Shown here in pieces: positions 43,673-53,508 of a stretch of 62,384 bases of DNA; within the stretch, counting starts at the first letter, position 1, and each line of letters opens with the position of its first letter. Under the pieces are notes generated by a model that worked only from the letters and a program-made list of their open reading frames with translations, did no database searches and was not told the origin of the DNA. The stretch comes from an uncultured Paracoccaceae bacterium (GTDB lineage Bacteria > Pseudomonadota > Alphaproteobacteria > Rhodobacterales > Rhodobacteraceae), in contig CALICM010000008.1 of assembly GCA_938049225.1 (NCBI GenBank), positions 1-62,384 on the forward strand, written 5' to 3'. The translations under genes were made by a program, and so were the position numbers.

Positions 43673-45810
43673 CGGAGCGCAAGAAAATGCCAAAAGCCTG
43701 GCACGATCTGGCCGACCGCGAGACCAAGGGCCGGGCGGATCGGTTGGAATGGGAGACACCCGAGGGCATTGCGGTCAAACCCCTATACACTGCGGATGAT
43801 CTGAACGGCCTGGCGCATCTGGACAGCTTGCCGGGCATAACGCCGTACACCCGCGGTCCCAAGGCCACCATGTACGCCGGGCGACCCTGGACAATCCGGC
43901 AGTACGCCGGGTTCTCGACCGCCGAGGAAAGCAATGCGTTCTACCGCCGGGCGCTGGCGGCCGGTCAGCAGGGGGTCAGCGTGGCCTTCGACCTGGCGAC
44001 ACACCGCGGCTATGACAGTGACCATCCTCGCGTCGTGGGCGACGTGGGCAAGGCGGGTGTGGCCATCGACAGTGTCGAGGATATGAAGATCCTTTTCGAC
44101 GGTATCCCTTTGGATCAAGTCAGTGTCAGTATGACAATGAACGGCGCGGTGATCCCGGTGCTGGCCAGCTTCATCGTCGCCGGCGAGGAGCAGGGGGTGG
44201 ACCGCGCCGCCCTGTCGGGGACCATTCAGAACGATATCCTGAAGGAATTCATGGTCCGCAACACCTATATCTATCCGCCCGAACCCTCGATGCGGATTGT
44301 GTCAGACATCATCGCCTATACGGCCGCCGAGATGCCGAAGTTCAACTCGATCTCGATCTCGGGCTACCACATGCAGGAGGCCGGGGCGACGCTGGTCCAA
44401 GAACTGGCCTACACGCTGGCGGACGGGCGTGAATACGTGCGGGCGGCAATCGCGCGGGGCATGGATGTGGACGCTTTCGCAGGGCGGCTGAGCTTTTTCT
44501 TCGCCATCGGAATGAATTTCTTCATGGAAGCGGCGAAGCTGCGCGCCGCCCGCCTGTTGTGGTCGCGGATCATGGCCGAGTTCGACCCGCAAAAGCCGCA
44601 ATCCAGCATGCTGCGGACCCATTGCCAGACCTCGGGTGTCAGCCTGCAGGAGCAAGACCCCTACAACAACATTGTGCGCACAGCTTACGAGGCGATGGCG
44701 GCAGCCCTGGGCGGGACCCAAAGCCTGCATACCAATTCTTTTGACGAGGCCATCGGTCTGCCGACCGAGTTCTCATCTCGGATCGCGCGGAATACTCAGC
44801 TGATCCTGCAGAACGAGACCGGCATTACCAATGTCGTCGATCCCCTCGCGGGTAGCTACTATGTCGAGACGCTGACGGATCAATTGGCGACCGAGGCCTG
44901 GGAATTGATCGAAGAGGTTGAAGGTCTGGGGGGGATGACTAAGGCGGTGGAAAGCGGGTTGCCGAAACTCAGGATCGAAGAGGCGGCCGCGCGACGGCAG
45001 GCGGCCATCGACCGCGGCGACGAAGTTATCGTCGGGGTCAACAGGTTCACACTGGAGGAAGAGACCCCCGTTGATGTGCTGGACATCGACAACGATGCTG
45101 TCCGCACAGCGCAGGTGGCCCGCCTGGAGCGCATCCGCGGCACGCGCGATGCGGCGGCCTGCGACGGCGCCCTTGCGGCGCTCGAGCAGGCCGCCCGCCA
45201 GGGCGACGGCAACCTGCTGGGTCTGGCGGTTGAGGCTGCGCGGGCACGCGCAAGCGTGGGGGAGATCTCGATGGCGATGGAAAACGCGTTTGGCCGCCAC
45301 CGGGCCGAGGTCAAAACGCTGGCCGGGGTCTATGGCGCGGCCTATGAAGGCGACGAAGGTTTTGCGCAGATCCAGCGCGATGTCACGGGCTTTGCCGAGA
45401 CCACCGGCCGCCGCCCGCGTATGTTGGTGGTCAAAATGGGCCAAGACGGCCATGACCGCGGCGCCAAGGTCATCGCCACCGCCTTTGCCGACATCGGCTT
45501 TGACGTCGATGTCGGCCCGCTGTTCCAAACCCCCGAGGAGGCTGCGCAGGACGCAGTTGACAATGACGTCCATGTGGTCGGGATCAGCAGCCAGGCGGCG
45601 GGGCATAAGACCCTGGCGCCCAAGCTAATCCAGGCGCTGCAGGCGCAGGGCGCAGGCGAGATCTTGGTGATCTGTGGCGGCGTCATCCCGCAACAGGACT
45701 ATGCTTTCCTGCGCGATGCCGGGGTGAAGGCGATCTTTGGCCCAGGCACCAATATTCCCGAGGCGGCGCGCGAAATATTGGATATGATCCGGGCTGCACA
45801 GACCACGTAA
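43669..45810 (+). CDS. scpA: methylmalonyl-CoA mutase
   Basis: This 713-residue single-chain mutase has an N-terminal TIM barrel binding methylmalonyl-CoA ([54 protein letters not shown]). The C-terminal cobalamin domain carries the base-off motif [11 protein letters not shown] (His near residue 594). It interconverts (R)-methylmalonyl-CoA and succinyl-CoA by a radical mechanism. Length and architecture match the bacterial homodimeric type. It overlaps the upstream membrane-protein gene, and the panE-like gene follows 11 bases later. Neither epimerase nor a MeaB chaperone gene is seen nearby. Confidence 0.96.
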   Translation: MTERKKMPKAWHDLADRETKGRADRLEWETPEGIAVKPLYTADDLNGLAHLDSLPGITPYTRGPKATMYAGRPWTIRQYAGFSTAEESNAFYRRALAAGQQGVSVAFDLATHRGYDSDHPRVVGDVGKAGVAIDSVEDMKILFDGIPLDQVSVSMTMNGAVIPVLASFIVAGEEQGVDRAALSGTIQNDILKEFMVRNTYIYPPEPSMRIVSDIIAYTAAEMPKFNSISISGYHMQEAGATLVQELAYTLADGREYVRAAIARGMDVDAFAGRLSFFFAIGMNFFMEAAKLRAARLLWSRIMAEFDPQKPQSSMLRTHCQTSGVSLQEQDPYNNIVRTAYEAMAAALGGTQSLHTNSFDEAIGLPTEFSSRIARNTQLILQNETGITNVVDPLAGSYYVETLTDQLATEAWELIEEVEGLGGMTKAVESGLPKLRIEEAAARRQAAIDRGDEVIVGVNRFTLEEETPVDVLDIDNDAVRTAQVARLERIRGTRDAAACDGALAALEQAARQGDGNLLGLAVEAARARASVGEISMAMENAFGRHRAEVKTLAGVYGAAYEGDEGFAQIQRDVTGFAETTGRRPRMLVVKMGQDGHDRGAKVIATAFADIGFDVDVGPLFQTPEEAAQDAVDNDVHVVGISSQAAGHKTLAPKLIQALQAQGAGEILVICGGVIPQQDYAFLRDAGVKAIFGPGTNIPEAAREILDMIRAAQTT

Positions 45811-45821
45811 CAGGGGGCGGC

Positions 45822-46742
45822 ATGCGGATCGGGATTATTGGGGCTGGCGGGATCGGCGGCTATCTGGCGGTGCGCCTGGCACAGGGGGGTCATACGGTGG
45901 CGCTGGTCGCCCGTGGCGCGCAATTGGCCGCAATCCAGCGCGACGGATTGCGGTTAGCGCAGCCGGATGGCGAAGAGGTGTTACGGCCTGACAGGCTGTC
46001 GGACGATCCACAGATCCTGTCGGATGCCGAACTGGTCGTCTTTGCCACCAAGGCGCATCAATTGCCCAAGGCGATCCAGACCACAAAAGACGTACTTTCC
46101 GATACAGCACTGACCCTGCCGTTCCAAAACGGGGTCTCCTCGCCCGATCTGCTGGCGCAGGCCTTTGGCCGCGAGCGCGCCCTGATTGGCGTGGCACGGA
46201 TCCTGGCGAATATCACGGCGCCCGGGGTGATCACCCGCTATGGTGATATGTTGAACTTTACGGTCGGGGCGTTGGACGGTCGTCAAAATGGTCGTGCGGC
46301 GGAGGTGATCGGGACCTTTACACAAGCGCGCATTCCGATGATACAGCACCCAGACGTACGTGTTGATCTGTGGACCAAATTCGTCAGTTTCAACGCGCTC
46401 AGCAGTGTGAGTGCTGCCTCGCGCGCGACATTCGGGCAGATCCGCGAGACGCCTGAGGCACTGGCTTTGCTGGAAACGCTGATGGAGGAAACCGCCGCCC
46501 TGGGCCGCGCCGCGGGGGTGCCTTTGGTCCCCGATATTGCCAAACGTATTATGATGATCGCGTCGCAACTGCCAGCCGACGGGCGCACCTCGACCGCGCA
46601 TGACCTGGCCAAGGGGCGCCCGCTGGAAATTGACTGGTTGTGTGGCACCGCCGTGCGCATGGGCCACGAGCTGGGTGTGCCGACACCTGCCAGCGCTGTG
46701 ATCCTGGGTCTGCTGGCCCCCTGGCGCGATGGACGTGCCTAA
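45822..46742 (+). CDS. 2-dehydropantoate 2-reductase family protein
   Basis: This 306-residue protein has an N-terminal Rossmann motif GIIGAGGIGGYLAVRLA (4-20), the family LPFQNGVSSPDLL segment (about 103-115), and a C-terminal helical ApbA domain with KFVSFNALSSVSAASRATFGQIRE and the later GRPLEIDWLCG. PanE enzymes reduce ketopantoate to pantoate with NADPH for CoA synthesis. Paralogues of other specificity exist, so the symbol panE is not assigned. It follows the mutase by 11 bases and is likely in the same transcript. CoA supply would suit an acyl-CoA locus, which is inference. Confidence 0.85.
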   Translation: MRIGIIGAGGIGGYLAVRLAQGGHTVALVARGAQLAAIQRDGLRLAQPDGEEVLRPDRLSDDPQILSDAELVVFATKAHQLPKAIQTTKDVLSDTALTLPFQNGVSSPDLLAQAFGRERALIGVARILANITAPGVITRYGDMLNFTVGALDGRQNGRAAEVIGTFTQARIPMIQHPDVRVDLWTKFVSFNALSSVSAASRATFGQIRETPEALALLETLMEETAALGRAAGVPLVPDIAKRIMMIASQLPADGRTSTAHDLAKGRPLEIDWLCGTAVRMGHELGVPTPASAVILGLLAPWRDGRA

Positions 46743-46857
46743 GGCTCAGTACTGTGCTGACATTGCAAGTGACCTAACGCTAACCGATAAGTGACCGGAA
46801 GGGCGGGACCGCCATGCTAGGTCTAAGCGTCGCCGCCGCGCATTTAAGGAACCGACC

Positions 46858-49137
46858 ATGACCGACCGCAAGACCGACCCCACCGTCCAAGCCGCGCTGA
46901 ACTATCACCGGTTGCCCCGGCCTGGGAAGCTTGAGGTGCGGGCGACCAAGCCATTGGCCAACGGCCGCGACCTGGCGCGGGCCTATTCCCCCGGCGTGGC
47001 CGAGGCCTGTATCGAAATCCGGGACGATCCGGCGACGGTGGCTGATTACACCGCGCGTGGCAATTTGGTGGCGGTGGTGACCAACGGATCGGCAGTTCTG
47101 GGGTTGGGCAATATCGGCGGGCTGGCCAGCAAACCAGTGATGGAGGGCAAGGCGGTCCTGTTTAAGAAGTTCGCCAATATCGACTGCTTCGATATCGAGG
47201 TAAACGAAAGCGATCCGGTGAAACTGGCCGAGATCGTCGCCAGTTTGGAGCCCACTTTCGGTGCGATCAACCTCGAAGACATCAAGGCGCCCGATTGCTT
47301 TATCGTCGAAGACCTGTGCCGCGAAAAGATGAACATCCCTGTTTTTCACGATGATCAGCATGGCACGGCAATTGTGGTCGGGGCCGCAGCCACCAATGCG
47401 CTGCGGGTGGCCGGCAAAAAAATCGAGGATATCAAGATCGTCTCAACCGGCGGCGGGGCGGCGGGGATCGCCTGTCTGAACATGCTGATCAGCCTGGGCG
47501 CCAAGCGTGAAAACATCTGGCTGTGCGATATCGCGGGATTGGTCTACGCGGGCCGGGTCGAAGAGATGACGCCACAAAAAGCCGCCTTTGCGCAGGACAG
47601 CACGCACCGCACGTTGGACGATGTGATCGACGGGGCGGATTTGTTCCTCGGCCTGTCCGGGCCCAATATTCTTAAGCCAGAGATGGTCAAGAAAATGGCC
47701 GCGCCGCCAATCATCTTCGCGCTGGCCAACCCCGACCCCGAGATTGCGCCCGATCTGGCGCGCGAGGCCGCGCCGGATGCGATCATTGCCACAGGCCGGT
47801 CGGATTACCCCAATCAAGTCAACAACGTGCTGTGTTTTCCCTTTATCTTTCGCGGGGCGTTGGATGTGGGCGCGACCGAGATCAACGAGGCGATGAAAGT
47901 GGCCTGTGTCGAGGGGATCGCGGCCTTGGCGCGCGCCTCGTCCAGTGCCGAGGCCGCGGCGGCCTATCAGGGCGAGCAGTTGGTGTTCGGGCGCGATTAT
48001 CTGATCCCCAAGCCCTTTGATCCCCGCTTGCAAGCCATTGTCGCTTCGGCCGTGGCCGAGGCCGCCGTGGCCAGCGGCGTGGCGACACGACCGATGCCCG
48101 ACATCGACGCCTATCGCGAACATTTGGACGACAGCGTCTTCAAGACCGCCTACCTGATGCGCCGGGTGTTCGAAGCCGCGCGTTCGGCCAAGCGGCGGAT
48201 TGTTTTTGCCGAGGGCGAGGACGAGCGGGTGCTGCACGCGGCCCACGCTATGATCGAGGAAACCCACGACAAACCGATCCTGATCGGCCGCCCCGAGGTG
48301 ATCACCCATCGGCTTGAGCGTATCGGCCTGCCGCTGAAACCGGACAAGGACTTCCAGATCGTGAACCCCGAGAACGATCCGCGCTATCGCGATTATTGGG
48401 AGACCTATCACAGGCTGATGGCGCGTCGTGGGGTAACGCCGGACCTGGCGCGGGCGATCATCCGAACCAACAGCACGGTCATCGGATCGGTCATGGTGCA
48501 TCGTGGCGAGGCAGACAGTCTGATCTGCGGCACCTTTGGCCAATACCTGTGGCATCTAAAATATGTGAACGAGATTTTGGGCACCGAGGGTCTGCACCCC
48601 ATCGGCGCGCTATCACTGATGATCTTGGAACAGGGGCCGCTGTTCATAGCGGACACGCAGGTGCACCCGATGCCAACGCCGGAAGACATTGCCGAGACCA
48701 CCATCGCCGCCGCGCGGCATGTGCGCCGTTTTGGCTTGGAGCCCAAAATCGCGATCTGTTCACACTCGCAGTTCGGCAATCTGGCAACCGACAGCGGCAT
48801 GCGAACCCGCAGCGCGCTGGAAATCCTGGACAGCACGCCGCGCAACTTCGCCTACGAGGGCGAGATGCACTCAGACGCCGCCCTGGATCCGGAGTTGCGC
48901 GCCCGGATCATGCCGGACGCGCGGTTCGAGGGGCCCGCGAATGTGCTGATCTTTGCCAATACCGACGCGGCCTCGGGCGTGCGGAATATCCTAAAGGTGG
49001 CGGCGGGCGGCCTGGAGGTCGGCCCGATCCTGATGGGCATGGGCAACCGGGCGCATATCGTGACGCCTTCGATCACCGCGCGGGGGTTGCTCAATATCGC
49101 TGCTTTGGCGGGAACGCCGGTGGCGCATTACGGCTAG
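46858..49137 (+). CDS. maeB: NADP-dependent malic enzyme with phosphotransacetylase-like domain
   Basis: This 759-residue fusion has an N-terminal malic enzyme (about 1-420; [57 protein letters not shown]) and a C-terminal domain related to phosphotransacetylase (about 430-759; [14 protein letters not shown]). MaeB decarboxylates malate to pyruvate and NADPH; the PTA-like domain is regulatory and binds acetyl-CoA. It follows panE after 115 bases with its own likely promoter. In this locus it can drain malate formed from propionate-derived succinyl-CoA to pyruvate. Confidence 0.94.
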   Translation: MTDRKTDPTVQAALNYHRLPRPGKLEVRATKPLANGRDLARAYSPGVAEACIEIRDDPATVADYTARGNLVAVVTNGSAVLGLGNIGGLASKPVMEGKAVLFKKFANIDCFDIEVNESDPVKLAEIVASLEPTFGAINLEDIKAPDCFIVEDLCREKMNIPVFHDDQHGTAIVVGAAATNALRVAGKKIEDIKIVSTGGGAAGIACLNMLISLGAKRENIWLCDIAGLVYAGRVEEMTPQKAAFAQDSTHRTLDDVIDGADLFLGLSGPNILKPEMVKKMAAPPIIFALANPDPEIAPDLAREAAPDAIIATGRSDYPNQVNNVLCFPFIFRGALDVGATEINEAMKVACVEGIAALARASSSAEAAAAYQGEQLVFGRDYLIPKPFDPRLQAIVASAVAEAAVASGVATRPMPDIDAYREHLDDSVFKTAYLMRRVFEAARSAKRRIVFAEGEDERVLHAAHAMIEETHDKPILIGRPEVITHRLERIGLPLKPDKDFQIVNPENDPRYRDYWETYHRLMARRGVTPDLARAIIRTNSTVIGSVMVHRGEADSLICGTFGQYLWHLKYVNEILGTEGLHPIGALSLMILEQGPLFIADTQVHPMPTPEDIAETTIAAARHVRRFGLEPKIAICSHSQFGNLATDSGMRTRSALEILDSTPRNFAYEGEMHSDAALDPELRARIMPDARFEGPANVLIFANTDAASGVRNILKVAAGGLEVGPILMGMGNRAHIVTPSITARGLLNIAALAGTPVAHYG

Positions 49138-49207
49138 CGCAGGGCGCTGTCGGTGGGAGTTTTAATGCCTCCGGCGGGGATATTTTGGGACAAATGATGG
49201 GGCCCTG

Positions 49208-50035
49208 ATGACAGAAAAGGATGCGTTCGAGGGCCCCGTATACGATCAAAGTAGTGGATGGAGAGCGCCTGACCGGGGTCTTGTCGGCGAAGCGGATGGA
49301 ACCCTGCTGGATCGTTATCGGGCGGGAGAGCATCGTGAGGTTTGGCGAGACTTGCGCGCCCGGGGGCCGTTGACCGGACAGGCGAAAGCTGAAGCGTTCG
49401 ATGTGGCCCGGGCGACGATGGAGCGCGTAGCGCGGAACGCCGATCTTGTGGCAGAGCATCTGGACGGGCTTGGATGGTGTGCGCTGTTCGGAGATCTGCG
49501 GACGCCGCCGCGAGATGGCGACCGGCCCATTGTCGAGGCGATGACACGCTTTCTGGGCTGTGAAATCCCGGCAAGCCTGGCGGCCTTCTGGGAGATTGTC
49601 GGGGGAATTGATTTCATCTGGGATTACAACGCGCCTGGGGACATGCCGGACCTGGGGTTTAATCCAGATTACTATGACGTCCTGGACCCACTGTGCGTTC
49701 AGGCCCCGCACGCACTGGACTGGTTGCTGGAAGACTGGCGTGAGGAACAGCATGATGTCGAAGCCGAGGATGGGCCACTGGACCGCTATCTGATCGAATT
49801 GGCGCCGGATGTATATCACAAGGCCAACATCAGCGGCGGTACGTCTTATGGTGTTGAGATGCCCAATTGGGACACGGATCCGGTATTTGCAAATGCACCT
49901 CATGAGGAACCTCTGACCGATTATTTGCGCCGCGCCTTTTGGTGGGCGGGTTTTCCTGGCTTGGAGGCCCATGGCGCTGACCCTAAGGTGCAAGCCTTTG
50001 TTGCGCCACTGCGGGCGCGTTTGGAACCGTTTTAG
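49208..50035 (+). CDS. uncharacterised acidic protein with SUKH/SMI1-like segment
   Basis: This 275-residue acidic, Trp-rich cytoplasmic protein has a middle segment EIPASLAAFWEIVGGIDFIWDY (about 120-140, joined here from adjacent residues) that resembles the start of SUKH/SMI1-KNR4 domains (LPxxlxxFxxxvGG). The N-terminal 100 residues are mostly helical, with no family I know. ATG at 49208 lies 70 bases after maeB. It is followed three bases later by a peptidoglycan-peptidase-like gene and may be co-transcribed with it. SUKH proteins are often immunity factors, but no toxin signature is visible. Confidence 0.5.
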   Translation: MTEKDAFEGPVYDQSSGWRAPDRGLVGEADGTLLDRYRAGEHREVWRDLRARGPLTGQAKAEAFDVARATMERVARNADLVAEHLDGLGWCALFGDLRTPPRDGDRPIVEAMTRFLGCEIPASLAAFWEIVGGIDFIWDYNAPGDMPDLGFNPDYYDVLDPLCVQAPHALDWLLEDWREEQHDVEAEDGPLDRYLIELAPDVYHKANISGGTSYGVEMPNWDTDPVFANAPHEEPLTDYLRRAFWWAGFPGLEAHGADPKVQAFVAPLRARLEPF

Positions 50036-50038
50036 CTG

Positions 50039-50815
50039 GTGCGACGCGGTTTGAGCCTGTTGGGGCATAGCATCGCGATCATGGCGCTGACCCTATTGAC
50101 GCAATTGGGTGGGCTGGCTTGGGCCGTGGCATTGGTTTTTGCGCGCGGAACCTTGCGCCGGTTGGTTCTGTTTCTTGCGGGATATGCGGTGCTATGGATC
50201 GGGGCCAGCTTTGCCGCGCCGCAGTTTGGGCGGGTGGCCCTGCCATGTTTCAGCAGTGCCGAGGCGGCACTGAGTTTTCGCTCACCGCTTTATTGCCCGT
50301 TGAACCGGCACTATGTCGTGCCGGAGCTCGCGGCGGTGACCGTGGATCTGGCGGAGCATATGGACCGGGTGTTTCCGGGGACTAAGACTCAGGCGCTGGA
50401 TGCCGGGTTTCCGTTCATCACCGGTTTTCCCTTGCTGCCGCATCTATCGCATGACGACGGGCGCAAGCTGGATCTGGCGTTTTATTATCGCGATGAAGGT
50501 GGCTATGCGCCGGGGCAAACCCCGTCGCCCATCGGGTATTTCGCCTTTGAGGGCGCTGGTGCGGACTGCCCTAAGGTTTGGCCGGCCCTGCGCTGGGATT
50601 TGGTTCGGGCGCAGTCCTGGTGGCGCGATCTGGATCTGGACGCGCCGCGGCAGGCCGAGGCGCTGCGGTGGCTGGCGCGGGATCCGCGGGTCGAGAAAGT
50701 GTTTGTCGAGCCGCCCCTGGCGGAGCAATTGGGTGTTTGGGGGCCAAAGATCCGGTTTCAGGGGTGCCGGGCGGCGCGGCATGACGATCACCTGCATTTC
50801 CAGATTGCCCCATAG
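50039..50815 (+). CDS. LAS-type zinc peptidase-like membrane protein
   Basis: This 258-residue protein has two N-terminal hydrophobic segments (about 7-34 and 40-60) and a periplasmic domain. The domain carries H138-x6-D145 (SHDDGRKLD) and H251-L-H253 (DDHLHF), the zinc ligand layout of LAS enzymes such as MepA and VanX/VanY. Such enzymes cut peptidoglycan cross-links or D-Ala ends. Cysteines at about 70 and 86 may form a disulfide. The start is GTG at 50039, three bases after the SUKH-like gene. The fold assignment rests on these motifs only. The substrate is inferred. Confidence 0.6.
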   Translation: MRRGLSLLGHSIAIMALTLLTQLGGLAWAVALVFARGTLRRLVLFLAGYAVLWIGASFAAPQFGRVALPCFSSAEAALSFRSPLYCPLNRHYVVPELAAVTVDLAEHMDRVFPGTKTQALDAGFPFITGFPLLPHLSHDDGRKLDLAFYYRDEGGYAPGQTPSPIGYFAFEGAGADCPKVWPALRWDLVRAQSWWRDLDLDAPRQAEALRWLARDPRVEKVFVEPPLAEQLGVWGPKIRFQGCRAARHDDHLHFQIAP

Positions 50816-50856
50816 GGGCAAAGCCTGCCACAAAGACAAAAAGGCGGGAGGGTCCC

Positions 50857-52749
50857 ATGGGGTACAAAGAGACATATGCAGCCTGGGCAGCGGATCCGGA
50901 AGCGTTCTGGATGGAAGCGGCCGAGGCAATCGATTGGGATCTGATGCCCAGCCGGGCCTTGGATGACGGCAACGCGCCGCTTTATGAGTGGTTCACCGAT
51001 GGACGGATGAACACTTGTTACAACGCCGCCGACCGGCATGTGGCGGCGGGGCGCGGCGATCAGGTGGCGATCATCCACGACAGCCCGGTGACCGGCTCGG
51101 TGACCAAGATGACCTATGCTGAGTTGCAGGCAGCGACGGCGCGGCTGGGCGGCGCCTTGCAGCGCCAGGGCGTGGTCAAAGGCGACCGGGTGATCATTTA
51201 TATGCCGATGGTACCCGAGGCCGTGGTTGCCATGCTGGCTTGCGCGCGCATTGGGGCCATTCATTCGGTGGTTTTCGGCGGCTTTGCGGCGCACGAACTG
51301 GCGGTGCGCATCGATGATGCGACGCCCAAGGCGATCATCGCAGGGTCGTGCGGGATCGAGCCGGGGCGGGTCGTGGCCTATAAGCCGCTACTTGATGGTG
51401 CGATTGAACAGGCGGCGCATAAGCCCGAGTTCTGCGTGGTCCTGCAGCGGCCCGAGGGCCTGGCACAGCTGGGACCGCGTGACCGCGAATGGGGGGCGTT
51501 TCAAGAGGGGGCTGAACCCGCCGACTGTGTGTCGGTGGGCGGGGCCGATCCGCTCTATATCCTTTATACCTCGGGCACGACAGGGCAACCCAAGGGGGTT
51601 GTGCGGCCCAATGGCGGGCATGCCGTGGCGTTGCATTGGACGATGCGCAACATTTATGATGTGCAGCCGGGGGATGTGTTCTGGGCGGCCTCGGACGTCG
51701 GCTGGGTCGTGGGGCATTCCTATATTTGCTATGCGCCGCTGCTATATGGCGCGACGACCGTGGTGTTCGAAGGCAAGCCGGTGGGCACGCCTGATGCGGG
51801 GACCTTTTGGCGGGTGATTGCGGATCATGGGGTGAAGGTACTGTTTACCGCGCCCACGGCCTTTCGCGCGATCAAACGAGTCGATCCGCAGGGGGAATTC
51901 GTCAAGCAATACGATCTCAGCAGCCTGCAGTCGCTGTTTCTAGCCGGTGAGCGGGCGGATCCGGACACCATCGAATGGGCGCAGAGGATGCTGGGCGTGC
52001 CCGTCATCGACCATTGGTGGCAGACCGAAACCGGCTATACGATTGTCGGCAATCCCATGGGGTTGGAGGTGCTGCCAATCAAGATCGGCTCGCCCACCGT
52101 GCCCATGCCGGGCTATGATGTTCAGGTCCTGAATGACGAGGGGCATTCGCTGCCGCCCGGCGAGTTGGGGGCGATCGCGATCAAGCTGCCGCTGCCGCCT
52201 GGCGTCCTGCCGGGCCTGTGGAACGCCGAGGCGCGATTCCGGAAATCCTATCTCGAGACCTTTCCGGGGTATTACGAGACCGGGGACGCGGGGATGATCG
52301 ATGAAGATGGCTATGTATATATCATGGCCCGCACCGATGATGTGATCAATGTGGCCGGGCACCGGCTGAGCACCGGGGCGATGGAGGAGGTTCTCGCGGG
52401 CCTTCCGGATGTGGCCGAATGCGCGGTGATCGGCGTGGCGGACGACCTGAAGGGGCAGTTGCCCATGGGGTTTCTGTGCGTGAATGCCGGGACCACCCGA
52501 TCCGAGGCCGATATCGTGAAGGACGCGGTGGCCCGGGTGCGTGCGCAGATCGGGCCGGTGGCCGCGTTCAAGCTGGCCGTGGTGGTGGATCGGCTGCCCA
52601 AAACCCGTTCGGGCAAGATCTTGCGGGCGACAATGGCCAAGATCGCCGATGGCGAGGATTTCAAGATGCCTGCGACCATCGACGATCCGGTTATTTTGGA
52701 TGAGATTCGCGAGAGTCTGCGCAGCTTGGGGTATGCTGGCGCGGACTGA
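50857..52749 (+). CDS. prpE: propionyl-CoA synthetase
   Basis: This 630-residue adenylate-forming enzyme of the ACS/PrpE type opens YKETYAAWAADPEAFW and contains the AMP-binding motif YTSGTTGQPKGVVRPNGGH. WQTETGY, the hinge region YVYIMARTDDVINVAGHRLS and the C-terminal catalytic lysine in KTRSGKILR follow. It activates propionate to propionyl-CoA via propionyl-AMP. An AGGCGGGAGGG site precedes ATG 50857. It supplies the substrate for PccAB encoded 15 kb upstream. No methylcitrate genes are present, so the route is through methylmalonyl-CoA. Confidence 0.92.
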   Translation: MGYKETYAAWAADPEAFWMEAAEAIDWDLMPSRALDDGNAPLYEWFTDGRMNTCYNAADRHVAAGRGDQVAIIHDSPVTGSVTKMTYAELQAATARLGGALQRQGVVKGDRVIIYMPMVPEAVVAMLACARIGAIHSVVFGGFAAHELAVRIDDATPKAIIAGSCGIEPGRVVAYKPLLDGAIEQAAHKPEFCVVLQRPEGLAQLGPRDREWGAFQEGAEPADCVSVGGADPLYILYTSGTTGQPKGVVRPNGGHAVALHWTMRNIYDVQPGDVFWAASDVGWVVGHSYICYAPLLYGATTVVFEGKPVGTPDAGTFWRVIADHGVKVLFTAPTAFRAIKRVDPQGEFVKQYDLSSLQSLFLAGERADPDTIEWAQRMLGVPVIDHWWQTETGYTIVGNPMGLEVLPIKIGSPTVPMPGYDVQVLNDEGHSLPPGELGAIAIKLPLPPGVLPGLWNAEARFRKSYLETFPGYYETGDAGMIDEDGYVYIMARTDDVINVAGHRLSTGAMEEVLAGLPDVAECAVIGVADDLKGQLPMGFLCVNAGTTRSEADIVKDAVARVRAQIGPVAAFKLAVVVDRLPKTRSGKILRATMAKIADGEDFKMPATIDDPVILDEIRESLRSLGYAGAD

Positions 52750-52775
52750 CCAGCATCATGCTCTCATCCGAATGC

Positions 52776-52790
52776 GGGCCGTTCCGGCCC
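52776..52790 (+). terminator. short hairpin after prpE
   Basis: GGGCCG (52776-52781) pairs with CGGCCC (52785-52790) around TTC, followed by AAGTCTTTCT. It lies 26 bases after the prpE stop. The weak T-rich tail makes it a moderate intrinsic terminator candidate. Confidence 0.5.
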
Positions 52791-52801
52791 AAGTCTTTCT
52801 C

Positions 52802-52827
52802 CCCCTCCCCGCAGTCGCGGGGAGGGG
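52802..52827. repeat. perfect 11-bp inverted repeat
   Basis: CCCCTCCCCGC (52802-52812) pairs perfectly with GCGGGGAGGGG (52817-52827) around AGTC. It follows the short prpE hairpin without a T tract. The compact, symmetric shape suggests either a dispersed palindromic repeat or part of the prpE termination region. No second copy was noticed in the window. Confidence 0.55.
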
Positions 52828-53210
52828 CGGTTGGCGCACCGTGTTTATCATGGGATTTGTCGTTTACCGTTGGGTCGGTTTGGGTAGGCCATTGACTCGG
52901 GGACTCAGGCGCGATGACTGGGGTGCGATGGGCTTGTGAGCATGTTGTGAGCGGGGTTTATTCAACAGTTTCAATATAGGGAGTTGAGAAAATTGCCCGG
53001 GCAGCATTCCGCTTGTTCTTCAAAGTGGAACGGGTCTTGCGCGGGATCGGCAGAAAATTTCCACCCTTGGAACGGCGGAAACATACCGCATTTTTTGCAT
53101 GTGTTCGGGGGCAGTGCCATATGCGTCCCACTCCCGCTTCGGGCCTGGTCTTCCTGGCCCGCAGCATTCAACCAGGGTCAAATTGGACCCACTGACAGGA
53201 GAGCAAGACA

Positions 53211-53453
53211 ATGCGTAAGACAATTTTTGCGACGGCGACGGTTTTGAGCTTCGCGTTTGGGACGGCGGCTTTCGCGGCCTTCTCGGATGTGGACAGCGAT
53301 GGCGATGGACTGTTGTCACCCGATGAGTTTGCCGCGGCCTTCCCCGATGTTGGTGCCGAAGGGTTCGTGACGATCGACACCGATGCCGATGGCATGGTGT
53401 CCGAGCCTGAGCATGTCGCGGCCGTTGAGGCTGGGTTGCTTCCGGCCGAGTAA
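53211..53453 (+). CDS. secreted EF-hand calcium-binding protein
   Basis: This 80-residue protein has a signal peptide (about 1-22, ending AAFA) and two EF-hand-like loops: DVDSDGDGLLSPDEF with a full set of Ca2+ ligands, and DTDADGMVSEPEH, also well matched. It should be a small periplasmic or secreted calcium binder. An AGGAGAGC site precedes ATG 53211, and a strong hairpin terminator follows. It is a single gene of unknown cellular role. Confidence 0.85.
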   Translation: MRKTIFATATVLSFAFGTAAFAAFSDVDSDGDGLLSPDEFAAAFPDVGAEGFVTIDTDADGMVSEPEHVAAVEAGLLPAE

Positions 53454-53463
53454 CCCGGTTCTT

Positions 53464-53508
53464 GGGTGCCGCCGCCACTGATGCCTCGGGTGGCGGCACC
53501 CGTTTAAT
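53464..53508 (+). terminator. intrinsic terminator after the EF-hand gene
   Basis: GGGTGCCGCC (53464-53473) pairs with GGCGGCACCC (53492-53501), followed by GTTTAATTT. Extra pairing GCCAC/GTGG is possible inside. It lies between the EF-hand gene and the convergent MFS gene and may serve both. Confidence 0.75.

Larger units (their letters stand above)
52750..53210. other. intergenic stretch with hairpins, no confident gene
   Basis: This 461-base gap after prpE holds two hairpins (52776-52790 and 52802-52827). Right of them is a segment where several short frames overlap on both strands. One minus-strand frame (about 52971-53118) reads as a plausible Cys-rich peptide (CKKCGMFPPF..., ECC), which could be a small zinc-binding protein or chance. 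No homology or good ribosome site supports it. The last 50 bases carry the AGGAGAGC ribosome site of the EF-hand gene. Confidence 0.5.

Noticed and set aside
47443-48555. 370-codon minus-strand frame inside maeB
   Set aside because: Antisense of a well-supported malic enzyme in high-GC DNA.
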